From Ilex aquifolium (Eukaryota > Streptophyta > Magnoliopsida > Aquifoliales > Aquifoliaceae): DNA of 64,000 nucleotides. Made by a program: the position numbers and the translations under genes. The stretch is taken from NCBI GenBank assembly GCA_951799425.1, contig OX637394.1, forward strand, positions 10,658,501 through 10,722,500, read 5' to 3'. Shown here piece by piece: positions 36,701 to 48,934 of this stretch (positions are counted from its first letter, which is position 1; every line of letters begins with the position of its first letter). Below the pieces are notes generated by a model that saw nothing but the letters and a program-made list of their open reading frames with translations, made no database searches and was not told the DNA's origin.

Positions 36701-39700
36701 TTGCTGACAAATGAGCCTGTAAATTCATCAAAAGAAATAAGAGAAGCAAGCATGAATATTGTTCAACATTTTATCTTTGTAATTTGTTTAGATATATCTA
36801 CAAGATTTGGCATTTAATAATAGGTAATTTTTTTTTTTTTTTAATAACGACGAATACTGTTAAATTATTTTTGTCACAAAAAACTAGTGAAAGAATATAA
36901 TCGGAGAAATATAAACATACTAACCGAAATGAAACCATGGCGCAAAGTGAGGTAGTCTATCTTCGCCACTGAATAGAAAAATTGTCGAAAGAAACATTTC
37001 TGTTCCATTTTTTAAAACACTTATCAGCATAAAGCTAAGTCGGAATTATAAATCATTAGTCGAAACATTCATTATTTTCAAGAAAGATCCAAAGAAAAAA
37101 GAAAAAGAAAAGTTGAAGATTGAACTCACAATCCATAGCAGAGTTGGTGTTGTTGTACAATCGTTCATATGCCGCCGTCCAAATGTTGTTTGCCTAGTAA
37201 ATCTGAATCGATTGGGATCTGAATGAACAGTTACATTCACAAGTATTAAAAAGCATTGGCTTAACATTTCTTTACACAACCCACCAGCCACTATAAAAAC
37301 CTTACAAAGTTGATGAGTTTGAGTTTAGAATTAATGGTTCGGTTTATAAACAGATTGACCCGTCATACTTGTTTGTTAAACGATTCATTAAATACCTAGC
37401 TAAAAGCAACACAAGAAAAATTCAATTTGATTTATACATAACACGGATCTAATTAAACTTAATTATAAATGAATCGAGTATGAGTTGATTAAATTTTAAT
37501 ACAACAAGACTAAGACATGATAAACTGAAAATAAATCAATCATTGGCATAACAAGTGAAAGGTTAATTCGATGACCACCATAATCAAATAATTGGGCAAA
37601 TATAATCTCTCTCTCGAGTTTGGATCTCGTGTTGTATAGCAGTAGTGTTGTTCTCAAAACGATACTGTTTTACACACAAAACAGTATTATTTTATGTGTA
37701 AAATAACGTCGTTTTGTGGAACAACACCCATGCAGTATAGTAGAGGATCTATTTCCCTCCCCCTTCTCTCTCTCACACCGATTAATCAAAGTCATACTAT
37801 AGTTCAAACTCGCACGTCAAATTTATTAATTTAAGAACTCAAACTGCAAAAGTCAATGCTGCCTTGATATGGTCCTACAATGGACATCTATAATTTGGGA
37901 AAACTTGCATTAACAAACAAATGCACGACGATCAGGTATATCCTAACCAACCCATGATGAGTTCAACGCACTATAAACATCTAATCTTTCAATTCCTTGG
38001 TGCAATAGGATTCATAACAATGTATAAGTTGATGGTGCTGATCTCAATAGTTATTAATACCACAACTAGCTAGGAAGATGTGTGATGCGCATTTGTAGGT
38101 ATATATATATATAAGATTATCGTGATTAATTCGAAGTTAACCTGTTTCTATATTCAGTGTAAATTCACAAAACATTTAATGTATGAAAAAAAAATGTTGT
38201 GAGACGCTAAAAGTTGGATTGACAATACATTATTTCATTTTGAGCTTATGTTGTACCAAAATTTATTTAATATCTATATCCGACCCATATGAAATTACAT
38301 ATGAATATGAATTGCTTTTCAAATGGATTTGATTTATGAACACGTACGGTTATAACTCAAATGCATTAAGGTTACACTTATTTGTGGTAGTGCCTAGTCA
38401 AGTTTGTTTTGTGAATTTACTAATCCCTCACTAGAAGAGATTATGACTTCAAAAAGTAGTATTAAATAAGCCCATGGAAAAAAGTGACGAAACGCACAGG
38501 AAATAACTGAGAGGATTAGTCAATGAGCAACACCTCCCTCCAATGGAAGCTTCAAGAGTCAAGCAAATTAATATTGATGGTGACACTTGACCTAATATAG
38601 CTGCCAGTCACAGACAGGTACAAAGTCTTGCAAATCATAAGATTAATACGGCTCACAAATTTGTTACATCATTTAACATTCAAATTTGGTAAACATTTTT
38701 TTTTTTACTTTTATTACAATTAGGAGTGTCTAGACCAATTTTCTCATACCTCAACTAATAATCCTCGATTTGGTCAAATGTTGGTCATCAATGCTAGGAC
38801 TAAAGAAATCATGAGAGATAAATCTCTCATGGACTGAGCTCAAAGAAATTATCAAATTTTAAACTCAAGATGTCTGAGTGTTTTTTGAAGGGATCGGGGC
38901 AATGGAGAGCGTTCAAAGACCATCTCGATAGGTCTTCACTAGTAAGATCATGAGATTCCTAATCGCACCCGTTACTCTTATCGGGAACGAACATAGCTAG
39001 ACTAGCATAGTAATCAACCACCCAATATGAACTCTAGACCCTACCCGTTCCTTATGTTTGGTGTACATATTTTAGTGTCATGTGATGTTCATCATTCATA
39101 AAATATTATATATTTTTAATTAATTAACGCCACTTATCATAATATTTTTTTGAAAAACTGAATAAATAAATATTATTATAATTTTTTTTATTAAATGTAG
39201 GCACATGTGATTATGCCTGACAATTCTAGACACGACTCGTGAAACCGACATGAACCCGACACGGATTTAGCGGGTTTGGGTGTAGTCTTGACGGGTTCGG
39301 GTAATTAACGGGTTAACTCGGCAGACCCGTGAAATAAATGAACCGGTTTTGTGTTTAATTCATAAACTCGTTTCAACCAGTTTAACCCGTTAATAGTGGT
39401 ACTATAAATTTTTTTTAAAAAAGTTAGGTCTCTCAACCTCTGTCTCATCTCACACCTCTCATCTCTTAGGCTCATTCAAATTTAGTACTCATTTAATGTT
39501 TATTTTTTGTCTTTATTTTTTTGCTCAGCCATGATTTATTGTTATAGTAAACAAGTCAAACATGTGTAATGTGTAGCAAGTTCATGATTTTTCGTGTGGA
39601 CTCGAAATACTCTAACCTATTCTCTTATTTAGCAGGTGACACACGTGTTGTATCGGGTAATCCGTCTAATAAACGATTTGTATATGTGTGTGATAGTTAA

Positions 39701-40803
39701 ACTCGTTTATATAAACGAATGGGGTATGGATAAATGATTTTTTGACAAAAACCCGTTCCACCCGACACAAAACTGTTCCACTCGATACGATTATCTAGCC
39801 TACATGTGATAATGTTACCCAACACATTTATAAGCAAAACAATAGATTTTCGGGGAAAAGTTATAGTATCGTACCATTGGCCGCCAAATACTCTACGGTG
39901 CGGGTTTCTTTCTCCCAAGTTTTCCAGCGCCGCATCTACAAATTAATATAAAACGGAAGCAAGAACAAACATTAAATTTATGTATGTACATTGAGTAAGA
40001 AACATTAAATTGCTAAGTGTAACATTGTTCGAAAAAAATTAGAGGCCAAGGCCAACCGTATTGCCGACAAAATCAAAGTCAAAATATCCAAACAAAAGTA
40101 AACATTAGGGTTTTGAAACTAATGTTTGAAATTAGGATAAAATACAGTTTTGGTCTAAAAAGTAAATGTTTAGTGTTTATTTGGTCCCCAAATTGCGTCT
40201 ATTTAGTCCCTAAAGTTCCTAATTTGTATTTACGCTGTCTAATCCCAAGTGTCCTAAAAAAATCTTAACGGTTTTGGTCACGTGTCAATTAATGGTTCTT
40301 TAATTTTGTGTCTATTTAATCCTTAAAGTTTATAATTTGTGTCTATTTGGCCCCACATGATTGACGCGTGACCAGAGCTGTTAACGATTTTCTGACGGAC
40401 GTTTGGGATTGGACTGCGTAGATACAAATTAGGAACTTCAGAGGTCAAATAAATATAATTGAAAAATTGGGGACTAAATAGATACTAAATATATACTTTG
40501 GGGGACAAAAGTGTATTTTACCCTTGAAATTAAAAGGGTTTCTTGTATGTGTTGAAACAGACAAATATACAGTCACATTGCGTTGACATTCAAATTACTG
40601 AATGGGAAGTAAGCAAAACAGTAGTCTTTGTACCTTAGCCCTTCCTAAAGCCATTGTGAGAACACTGTACACAATTTGCATTATTGCTAACACAAAGATG
40701 AAGATATTCAGCTCATTGATCCCCACTGTTGATATCAGAGAAGTCATCCCCTGTCATACAACACAAACTTATATCAATTGGAGGTATAGCCACCATGTTA
40801 GCC

Positions 40804-40839
<36 letters not shown>

Positions 40840-41816
40840 TGACATACCTTAGATCCACAATGATCAGCAGAGTTGCCACCGGAGTCGGTGGCTGCCAAAC
40901 CCCTCTCTCTCCATACTGTGATATTATCTTCAAATGTATTGGTCCATGCAAAGTTCTCATATGCTTTGGTAGTTTTGGTTGTCCAGCCCTTGCGGCATGG
41001 AAGCATAGAAACTGCAACTCTATTGGGTATGCAGATTTTCGAAATAAACCTTTGAGTTACTGCTAATATTAGAGACATGAATCCCAGCAGCATCAAAACT
41101 GTATAAACCCCAAACAAATCAGCACATAATATAAATCAAATCCATGAAAAAATAGTGTTCTTGAAGAAAAAAATGCGTGGAGCAGGGAAAGAAAAAATAG
41201 AGAGTAGTCTAGTCCATGCTTCAAAGCAAGTTTTGCAAAGTTCTGACGGGACATGCTTCAAATCAGCCCCGGAAGAATGAATTTCAATCACGATTCGATT
41301 CGCAAAAACAACATCTTTGCATATGAAACAAGATTGCGTACAACTGACCCATACTAAACCACCTTTTTTATTCTAATAACTATTTGGAGTAAGCTGTTGC
41401 TGAAGTTATTCACCAATTTGTTTGGCTGAAGGTGTTAAGCTATTCTAATGCAGGTGTTGTATTGAACTTCTTTGAAACCCACCTGATTTGAGCCTCTCTA
41501 TTGCATCAAACAAGGCAATTTTCCGATATTTCTTCAGCCACTGCACCAATAAAAAATTTCCAAAAAGTAATGTAAAAACTCGATGGGAGTAACCCTAATG
41601 CCAAAAGTAAACCATAGCTAATTATAAGGTAGTTTCACACTTGGTGGATGTCTATAGTGATTGAAGATTACTTACATGGCCTAAGAGATGGATCAATTGT
41701 TCAATGAGAATGCCTAAGAATATGAATACGAAGCAAACAGTTGCCAAAGCCCATGTTGGGGTATATTGCAGAGAAGTAGTACTGGTGGTTGCTCCTCCTC
41801 CTCCTCCAGCCGCCAT
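33744..41816 (-). CDS. MLO3: MLO-like protein, closest to Arabidopsis MLO3
   Basis: Seven-transmembrane plasma-membrane protein of the plant MLO family with a C-terminal calmodulin-binding site. Some family members condition powdery mildew susceptibility; MLO3 types form a separate clade. Exons in transcript order: 41816-41676, 41540-41483, 41098-40848, 40750-40634, 39935-39875, 37218-37130, 36999-36925, 36716-36628, 35743-35694, 35580-35540, 35429-35256, 35149-35114, 35007-34940, 34292-34232, 34124-33744. Frame is kept; 1692 nt, 563 residues. Visible: first TM from about residue 22 ([13 protein letters not shown]), [17 protein letters not shown] and MLPCR with conserved cysteines, [65 protein letters not shown], then [16 protein letters not shown] ending the last [20 protein letters not shown] with Trp458 and KRKKK is the calmodulin site. 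SVLM, AANDPNRFR and EEQ...HW match AtMLO3 from memory. The start is the ATG at 41816 in good context. Introns hold several repeats. Confidence 0.93.
35815..36125. repeat. Diverged hAT-like repeat (CGTGTCG words) in MLO intron 8
   Basis: Lies in the intron between 35744 and 36627. It contains ACGAGTCGTGTCG, CGTGTCGTGCC and CGTTTATAAACGG, words shared with 39212-39801 and 48385-48900 and typical of a plant element rich in ACCCGACACG. Ends are not resolved. Confidence 0.45.
38696..38882 (-). mobile_element. SINE, copy 3, head truncated (MLO intron 5)
   Basis: Poly-T near 38698-38706 marks the tail. The body shares ATCTCTCATGGACTGAGC and nearby words with the other two copies. The pol III A-box region at the head is missing. 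It lies in the MLO intron 37219-39874. Confidence 0.6.
39212..39801. mobile_element. hAT-like element rich in CCCGACACG words (MLO intron 5)
   Basis: Flanked by the direct repeat ACATGTGAT (39203-39211 and 39802-39810), near the 8 bp expected of hAT. Inside are AACCCGACACGG, ACGGGTT and CCCGACACAAAAC words near both ends in inverted arrangement. The interior is AT-rich. No transposase is seen, and terminal inverted repeats are weak. The right end overlaps no exon; exon 5 starts at 39875. Confidence 0.65.
40135..40523. mobile_element. Mutator-like MITE with 9-bp target duplication (MLO intron 4)
   Basis: The left end GGATAAAATACAGTTTTGGT and the inverted right end GGGTAAAATACACTTTTGTC are long similar inverted repeats. 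The 9-bp flank TTGAAATTA occurs exactly at 40126-40134 and 40524-40532. 389 bp, non-coding. It lies between MLO exons 4 and 5. Confidence 0.85.
40803..40840. repeat. CT/CA microsatellite beside MLO exon 3
   Basis: A CT run followed by a CA run sits about 8 bases from the exon 3 donor side (exon ends at 40848). It gives spurious frames on both strands. Confidence 0.9.
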
Positions 41817-42224
41817 GACTTACGAGCTCTTCCTCCGTGAGATCTCGATTGTTGCCGCCGGATAAGAAGTGAGAATTGAGAAGAGCTTTAAAGGGTCTGT
41901 AGAGGAAGAGAAGACGAAGGTAAGAGGAGGAGAGCGAAGACAAGTTCAACAAACCTGGATGGCTTGCTAGTCGTTGTTGATGGAAGTCTTTGCAAATTGT
42001 ACCAGTGGAGGTTCAATCTACCTATGGTTTTGACTTGGGTATTATTAGCAGAGGGACTTTATGGTGGCATGACAAAATATCACATTCTAGATACCTACTT
42101 GGATGGGCCCCTCAGTTTCTTCATATCGGAGGGTCACCTTTCCCCAAGAGGACCGTTGTTTATACTTTTAGGCCGTTTTGTTGTCGTATTAAAAATAGAT
42201 GAATTGGATAAAAAAATATAGTTT

Positions 42225-42846
42225 AATAAATATAATAAAGTAGCTTACAATTCAAATCTCAAAAGATAAACAAAATGACTTTTGCTATTCGCGGTTGAGA
42301 TCGCTTTAAATTTTACTTTAAAGTTAATCTAACGGTTAATATTAACACCCTAAATTTAATAGGAAAAATAGGACTCTAAGGGTGTGTTTGAATTGATTTT
42401 TTAAAATTATTTCTAAAAATTATTTCTCATAAGTACTTTAAAAAAATAATAGTATTTGAAACCGCTCTACCACTACCTCTACCACCACTACCTCTACCAC
42501 CCCTACCCCCACCACCGCCGCCGCTGACGTCGCCGCCATCACCACCACCACCGTCGTCGTCGTCACCACCACCTCCACCGCCACCACAGTCACCATCGCC
42601 ACCGCCGCCACCACCACCATCGCCGCCCTCGCCGCTACAACTACTGTCATTGCCACTCACCACAACCATCACCATCTCCTACAACCACCACTGCCGCCCA
42701 CCACCTCTCACCCTCACTACAAACCGATACTTAAATTCCTTTATCTTTTCTCTATATTTGTGATTTGATTTTTAATATGAATACAAATATGTTTATTGTT
42801 TACTATTTTTTATTACACTGTGTCTTCAGACACAGACAATAACTAG
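42225..42846 (+). mobile_element. Short non-autonomous Helitron A, upstream of MLO
   Basis: The 3' end has a perfect hairpin CTGTGTC-TTCA-GACACAG (42818-42835), then 11 nt ending CTAG (42843-42846) followed by T. The first 130 bases are nearly the same as Helitron B from ATATAATAAAG onward (for example AAAATGACTTTTG, TTAATCTAACGG, ATTAACACCCTAAATTTAAT). The middle (about 42464-42690) is a CCACCN trinucleotide repeat. The 5' TC is not clear; the start is approximate. It lies about 400 bp upstream of the MLO start codon. Confidence 0.75.
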
Positions 42847-43342
42847 TAGTTTAATACAATATAAATATATAAATATAAGATTAAATAGGATATTAGATAA
42901 TATGTAATTTTATCTAGTATTTGACAATACACAACATAAACTTTAGATAATAGTTATTTAATACAATCAGTTGTTTAGTTAGGAAATTATTTTTTCGTAT
43001 TAATTTTGAATTAGCAAAAATACCCTCAATCAGTGTTTGTTACATTGATAACAACTTGATTTTATCAACTGGGGGGTTATAATAGTAAATATGTAGAATA
43101 ATATGTTTGAGTTGGATTATAATACCACATCTCTTGGTGGTATTAAAATACCTTCATAATACAGATCTATCGTATAAAAAATATACGACAAATATATGAT
43201 TAATATACGTTTTTGAAATTAGTACGGTATCAAATTTGCTTACTAAACAAAATATTAGGCCCGATTAAATAAAAAATAGTACAATCTAATAATTAATCCC
43301 CTCATAATACGTCTGTCAAATAGATATTTCTAAGGTGGGTTT

Positions 43343-43735
43343 TGTTTTGTTTTTTTTTTTTCGGGAAAAAAGGAAGTAATTTGGATGTATATATATATTT
43401 GGTACATCGGAAAGTTAAAACAAACAACTAAATAGAGTTTTTAGAAAAATAAAAAGATACTGGCTAGATCAGCCAAAATAAAATTGGTTAATTGGGGAGG
43501 GGGCATCCAACTCTACAAGAGGTTCCAGCTGATGGACTCCAAGGTTAGCCAGTGTGTCTGCACACTAGTTACCTTCTTTGAGAGTGTAAATAATGGGGAT
43601 GCGGTTCAGCTCCATTAATCTTCTGTAGTTTGTAATTGTGGCTCAATTCCGGTGAGTAGCCTCTGGATCCATGGATAACTGTTTGGCTGCTTCAAGCAAA
43701 TCAGTTTCCACTATGAAATTAGTAACGTTACGACA
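43343..43735 (-). pseudogene. LINE-type RNase H domain remnant with poly-A end
   Basis: Minus-strand translation from 43735 reads IVETDLLEAAKQLSMDPEA, then NYRRLMELNRIPIIYTLKEG and CADTLANLG, an RNase H fold as found at the end of plant non-LTR ORF2 (RVT_3 type). Two in-frame stops separate these parts. The poly-T at 43349-43361 is the minus-strand A tail, so this is a 5'-truncated 3' end. The upstream limit is uncertain. Confidence 0.65.
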
Positions 43736-44544
43736 AAAAAGATGTAAAACAATCTCAATCGACTGTGTGTGATTTCAATACTATATATCTATAAATTTGA
43801 ACTCTAAAATGTTTTCATGCATTTTGAACATCCATAACTTCTTATTATCCCTAACATATGCGACTTTGAAAGAGAGTAGTCGATAAAGAAGATTTTCCAT
43901 GGGAGACGAGCATAACAAAGAAGACATTGATGATGGTTGGGAACACCTTTGTGGATTAAAAGCCAATTCACATTGGGAGAAGGAGACTCATTCCTGAAGA
44001 TTTATTAGAGAATTTTGTAAGGGAGAATTTTTTTTCCGACACACTCTATCCTCCATTTATTATCTGACAGAACTGTGTGACCACCCACTTTATGGTTGAG
44101 CTAGGTGGGTTTAACTTAACCAACCAGTGAACTTGTCAAAGAAATCTAGGTATCAGACATGAAGCAGCCTTGAGGACCTTGACTTCTTCTAGTTCACCAC
44201 CAATCATGTGACACATGGGAACTTCTGTTGTCCACCACTGAACCATTCATTTTAGCACTTCTTAGGTTATGGGTCGAATTATAATCCAATCTTATTGGTC
44301 ATATATGGGTTAAAATTTTGATATTTAAATATACGATCCATTTATGATCTGATTCACATCATTCATTACTTATAAATACAATATGAAAATAAAGAAATTG
44401 AGGTATAATTTGCAAAAAATCAATCATAATTGTGTTATTCAGAGTAAATCTTTAATTTTTAATTGATTAGGATATGAATTAAATCAAATCACAGTTTTTA
44501 AATAGGCAATTTCGGATATGTCAAAACTCAATCCATTGGACGAA

Positions 44545-44770
44545 TTTTCTACCACGGCCTCACCCACAGCCCCAGAATTTTTAAAAAGGATAATCTTATC
44601 TTCAAATTCTAGCCATTATGAATGAAATTCAATCATTCTCCGATAAATTTCCATCTGGGGGAGAAATGATTTGAGAATTATTTATTTCATTAAGAATGAC
44701 TTTTTCTTGAAATACTTGATTATATCTTACTAAAATTTTTTTTAACTTACATAAACAATTCTTCTAATTG
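44545..44770. repeat. Duplicated block, copy 1
   Basis: Matches 48935-49160 in the same orientation: CCTCACCCACA, CAATCTTATCTTCAAA-like, GGGGGAGAAATGATTT, AGAATTATTTATTT, ATGACTTTTTCTTGAAATA and ACTTACATAAACAA follow in the same order. No coding sense is visible. Confidence 0.85.
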
Positions 44771-45090
44771 CAATGGTTTATTTTTTTTTCATTTAAATAA
44801 ATAACATAATTTTTTTATGGACCTTAAATTTCAAAAAGTCAAAACGTTGGAAAGTTGAAAACATCATGTAATATTCAACCTTAAGCACAAAGCTTGAATT
44901 TTTAAGAATAATTAACTCTATTGTTGCTTGACATACAAATATACCATATATAAAATTCAAAATAACATTATCATAATATTAAAGAGAGAACTTATATGCT
45001 TGATATATGACAATGTGTTTCTTATTAAAAAAAAAAAATCAAGTTTAACCTTACTACACAAGTCAAATATTTTGGCTAGTTGAATGTGCA

Positions 45091-45125
45091 CCACGATATA
45101 TATATGTATATATATATATATATTA
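45091..45125. repeat. TA microsatellite
   Basis: An alternating TA tract with one TG interruption. Confidence 0.85.
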
Positions 45126-45493
45126 CCACCGTTATGCGATTAGAAAACTGATAGGGAGGTAAAAAACATCACGTTAAGACTCGTCCAGAAAGACCTTTTC
45201 TGAAGGCTAGAAAGCCGGTTTCCCCATCTCTCATGTGTAGATTAAATCGGCCATTGATTGAAGTAGATATATCAATGAAATTTCGAACAATCTACAAACG
45301 AAATTATTATATTAAGAAGTTGATTGAAAGAAAAATAGGACGAATTCACACACGCAATTAACAAGTTGTCACAATTAGTTGGGTCACTCAGTCCAAAGAC
45401 GACATTGACAGAAAGAAAGGTTGATCAAGTGTATTCAACAAAGCGTGTTACTTGCTTTGTTAAGTAAACGAGTTTAATTAATTTTGGTGCAAC

Positions 45494-46122
45494 CTATCAT
45501 ACAAGAATACTTCATTGAGGTCGGCGTATCCGTATCGAATATTTTTTCGGATACGATATTCGTCGGATACTCGAGAATACGTATCGGTTACACCTGCTAC
45601 GTATCTGATAATAATTAAATATTATGATACTTCACGGATACTTTTGTGTTCAAGTAATATATATAATTTTTGAGTTGAATTTTTAACATTTCCTTTCGAA
45701 TTCACATACCATACAATACATTTACAAAAATTCATACTACTTCAAAGACACATGAGTATTGTTTAAGTATTATCTACAATTACATGTCAAAAGAGTATAA
45801 AATAAATCTATTACATTATAGTTTTAGCAAAAATTACTTCTAAATAATCCAACTCGATAAATGTTAGTTTTGATTCTTTAATTAATTACTTCACATTGTG
45901 AATATACCATAGTGATACGATATATATTTTCTTCAAAGTAAAAAGAACTACAAAAAAAAAAAGTATTATGCTGATTGAAAATAATAAAAATATTTTATTA
46001 TAGCTGTATCTTGACCGTATTCGTATCCTTCTTTTTTAGATTTTGTCGTATCGCCGTATCCGTATCGTATCGTATCGTATCGTACCCGTACCCGTACCCG
46101 TATCCGTATCCGTGCTTCATAG
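45494..46122. mobile_element. Non-autonomous hAT element with 8-bp target duplication
   Basis: An exact 8-bp repeat GGTGCAAC flanks it (45486-45493 and 46123-46130). The right end inverted, CTATGAAGCACGGATAC, pairs with the left end CTATCATACAAGAATAC at 11 of 17 positions. Both subterminal zones are packed with CGTATC/GATACG words: at the left about 45521-45610, at the right tandem CGTAT, CGTACC and CCGTAT units (46045-46110). 629 bp, no transposase, and an AT-rich interior. Subterminal motif arrays are known transposase-binding sites in hAT elements. Confidence 0.85.
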
Positions 46123-46166
46123 GGTGCAACTAAAGTTAGTTACAAGTTATGATTTGAAACTACTAG

Positions 46167-47179
46167 CCTATATAATAAAGTAACTTATAATTCAAATTTC
46201 AAAAGATAAACAAAATGACTTTTGTTTTTCGCGGTTCAGATCGTTTTAAATTTTACTTTAAAGTTAATCTAACGGCTAATATTAACACCCTAAATTTAAT
46301 AGGAAAAATAGACCCATTAGGGTGTTTTTGGAGTAACTTTTTAAAAGTACTTCTAGAAATTATTTCTCATAAATATTTTAAAAAAAAAATAGTGTTTGAA
46401 ATCGCCCCCACTAATACCTCTACTACCCCCACCCCCACCACCACTACCTCTACCACCACCACCACCGCTGCCACCGTCGCCACTGCCCCACCCCCACCAT
46501 TGTCACCCACCACTGATTGCTATCATCGTCGTCCATGGCCACCACCATCGTCATCTTATTCTCATATTTATTATCATTACCACCATCATCCCACTACCAC
46601 TGTCGCCCACCGTTAGCACCCACCGCTGTCATTCGCCACCACCCATTACACTGACGCCTAGAAGCACCCATCGTCGGCCACCACCACCATCATCACTGCT
46701 CACTACCGTCGTCGTCCCACCATCACCGTCGTCCACCACCACCGTTGCCACCCACGGCCGCCACTACTATCATCGCCACTCAAAATCCACCACCACCATA
46801 ACCATTGCCACCCACAGCTACTACCACAACCACGATCATCGCCGTATCCACCACAACCATCACCGTTTCCCATCATCACCACTGTCGCCCACCATTACTA
46901 CTAAGGGTGATAATCGAGCTGAATTCGAGCCTAATTCAAGCCTAATTTACACATAAACGAGTTAGCTCATTTGACTATTTACACATAAAAGAGCCTAAAA
47001 AAATGTTCAAGCTTGGCTTGATTAACAACCCTAATCACTACCATCGCTTACCCCACTAAAATCGGTACTTAAATTTATTTATCTCTCATCTATATTTGTG
47101 ATTTGATTTTGGGTGTGAATAAAAATATGTTGACAATTTTTTTTATTATTCCGTGTCTTCAGGCACGGGAAATAACTAG
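46167..47179 (+). mobile_element. Short non-autonomous Helitron B
   Basis: The 3' hairpin CCGTGTC-TTCA-GGCACGG (47151-47168, one G-T pair) is followed by 11 nt ending CTAG (47176-47179) and T. The 5' end CCTATATAATAAAG and the next 130 bases match Helitron A. The middle holds CCACCN-type repeats (about 46405-46880), which open a long frame but encode no known protein. A small hAT-like MITE is nested at 46910-47033. Confidence 0.8.
46910..47033. mobile_element. Small hAT-like MITE nested in Helitron B, copy 3
   Basis: The left end AGGGTGATAATCGAGCTGAA and the inverted right end AGGGTTGTTAATCAAGCCAA form imperfect inverted repeats. The ends and AACGAG words relate it to 23268-23566 and 27858-28138. 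It is absent from Helitron A. Confidence 0.65.
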
Positions 47180-47519
47180 TAGTCTAATAAGTCTTGTTAA
47201 TTTTATAAAATACATTGGGAACAAAGAAAATGGAAGAAAAAAATAAGTGGAAGAAATTTGTATCCAAAAAATTTATCCACGCACAATAACTTGAAAAACA
47301 TATCATAACAAAAAAATGTAACCCAATATAAAATAATTCTACCACCTGTAGGATAAGAAGATGATCAGATATACCTAGCTTTCCTTTGCATGTGTAGATA
47401 ATATTTTCGTGATTCGAATGCATGATTTAATTACAATAGAGCAATTTTATCGTTGCTTCAATGTCGACACTTAAAAAAAACCCGGCTAAGCACAAGAAGA
47501 AGAGAAATATATTTGAGGG

Positions 47520-48075
47520 TTAATTGCACTAGAGGTCTCTAAAGGATAGAGTGTGTCTTATTTTGGTCCCTAATATTTCAATGAAGTGTGTCTCATTTTG
47601 GTCCCTAATATTTCAATTGTATCATTATAGTCCCTGAAGTATTGAATATGTTTATATGTGACTCCTCAAGCAGACAACGTCTAAATTGCTAATAATTTTT
47701 TATTATAAACTTATCACTTAATACTTAAATATGGACAAAAAAGTATTTTGGATAACTTTTGACCAAATTTCTACCAAAATTTTGGTCAAAGAGTTATCCA
47801 AAATTACACAGTTTTAATCATGAGCTATTCAAATTTTAGTCAAAATCCTATTACACATTTTTGGTCAAGAGCTATCCAAATTTTGGTCAAATTTTATTTA
47901 AATTATTTTTCATATATATTTAAGTATAATGTGACAAGTTTATGATAAAAAATTATTAGTATTTTAGATGTTATCTGTTTGAGGAATTACATAGAAACAT
48001 ATTTAATATTTTAAGGACCAAATAATACAATTAAAATATTAAAAATTAAAACGAGATAAACTCCCTATTTTAGAG
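47520..48075. mobile_element. Possible Mutator-like MITE with TTTGGTCCCTAATATTT repeats
   Basis: The left part has two near-identical 37-bp direct units (GTGTGTCT(T/C)ATTTTGGTCCC at 47551 and 47587). The right part, inverted, shows related words (GACCAAATAATACAATT, AAACTCCCTATTTTAGAG). Inner GGTCAAA and ATCCAAA words repeat near 47755-47900. Ends and target duplication are uncertain. Confidence 0.4.
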
Positions 48076-48384
48076 AAAAGGCAAGGACTTAGAATGAGAA
48101 AGCTCAGTGGGCTCTTATTTTTTTTAATTGGTTCTCAGGTTCTAAAACAACACCCCTTAAAACAACATTATATAAGGGTTAGTCATCCTTTTTCTTTTTG
48201 GAACATACTCTATATTAACTCAAGTCACGGTGATTAGTCGATGAGCTCGAGGAAGTAATCGACATAAACCTGAACATCCTATAACAGAAAAACAAACCTG
48301 CAAAACAAAGCGACAAACTCTAGGACAACATTACAACCCATAGTTTTGTTTTCTTTTCCCAATCCCAACAATTATATGTAGGGC

Positions 48385-48900
48385 TGAGAATTTCTGTCAC
48401 AACACAAAAATACAACTTGAAATTGACACAAAATTAGCGGATTAGAGTTCATTATTTTTCAATACGAACCTTTGTATGACACGACATGTTAATACGAATA
48501 ATAAATTGGTTGAGTTAGTGTCAAACACGAGCAACACTAAATTGATATAATTAACACGTTTAAATAATATTATTAGAATAAAATGTTAAATTTTTATTAT
48601 ATTTTATCAATTAGTGACCTAAATTCTTGTATAAAAAAGATATCTTTACTTATTTTTGTTATTATATTTATTAAATTAATTTTTAGTTTATAAAAAAAGT
48701 ATGAGCATAAGTTCGATTAAATAATAATGAAATTTTAAACATAAAACAGAGCATTGAATTTTTTATTCACGGGTTATATGGGTCAACATAAACACGATAC
48801 GAAAATAAATAAGGTAAGACAATACAATACGATTAGTTAAATAAGTTAGATTAGAGTTGACTAATGTTTGACGCGAACCCGAAATTAAATAAGCTACTTT
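48385..48900. repeat. Diverged hAT-like repeat related to 39212-39801
   Basis: Contains ACACGA, AACACGATACG and GACGCGAACCCGAAATT near inverted positions and an AT-rich middle. It abuts the duplicated block at 48935. Ends are eroded. Confidence 0.45.
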
Positions 48901-48934
48901 TTAATTTTGAGGTAATGGATATTCAGCTAGAAAG

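Noticed and set aside
42427-42675. Gly-rich and Val-rich frames on the minus strand
   Set aside because: Same CCACCN repeat, in Helitron A.
46396-46956. Long Pro/His/Thr-rich frame
   Set aside because: Trinucleotide repeat DNA inside Helitron B. No domain, and the related Helitron A does not keep it.
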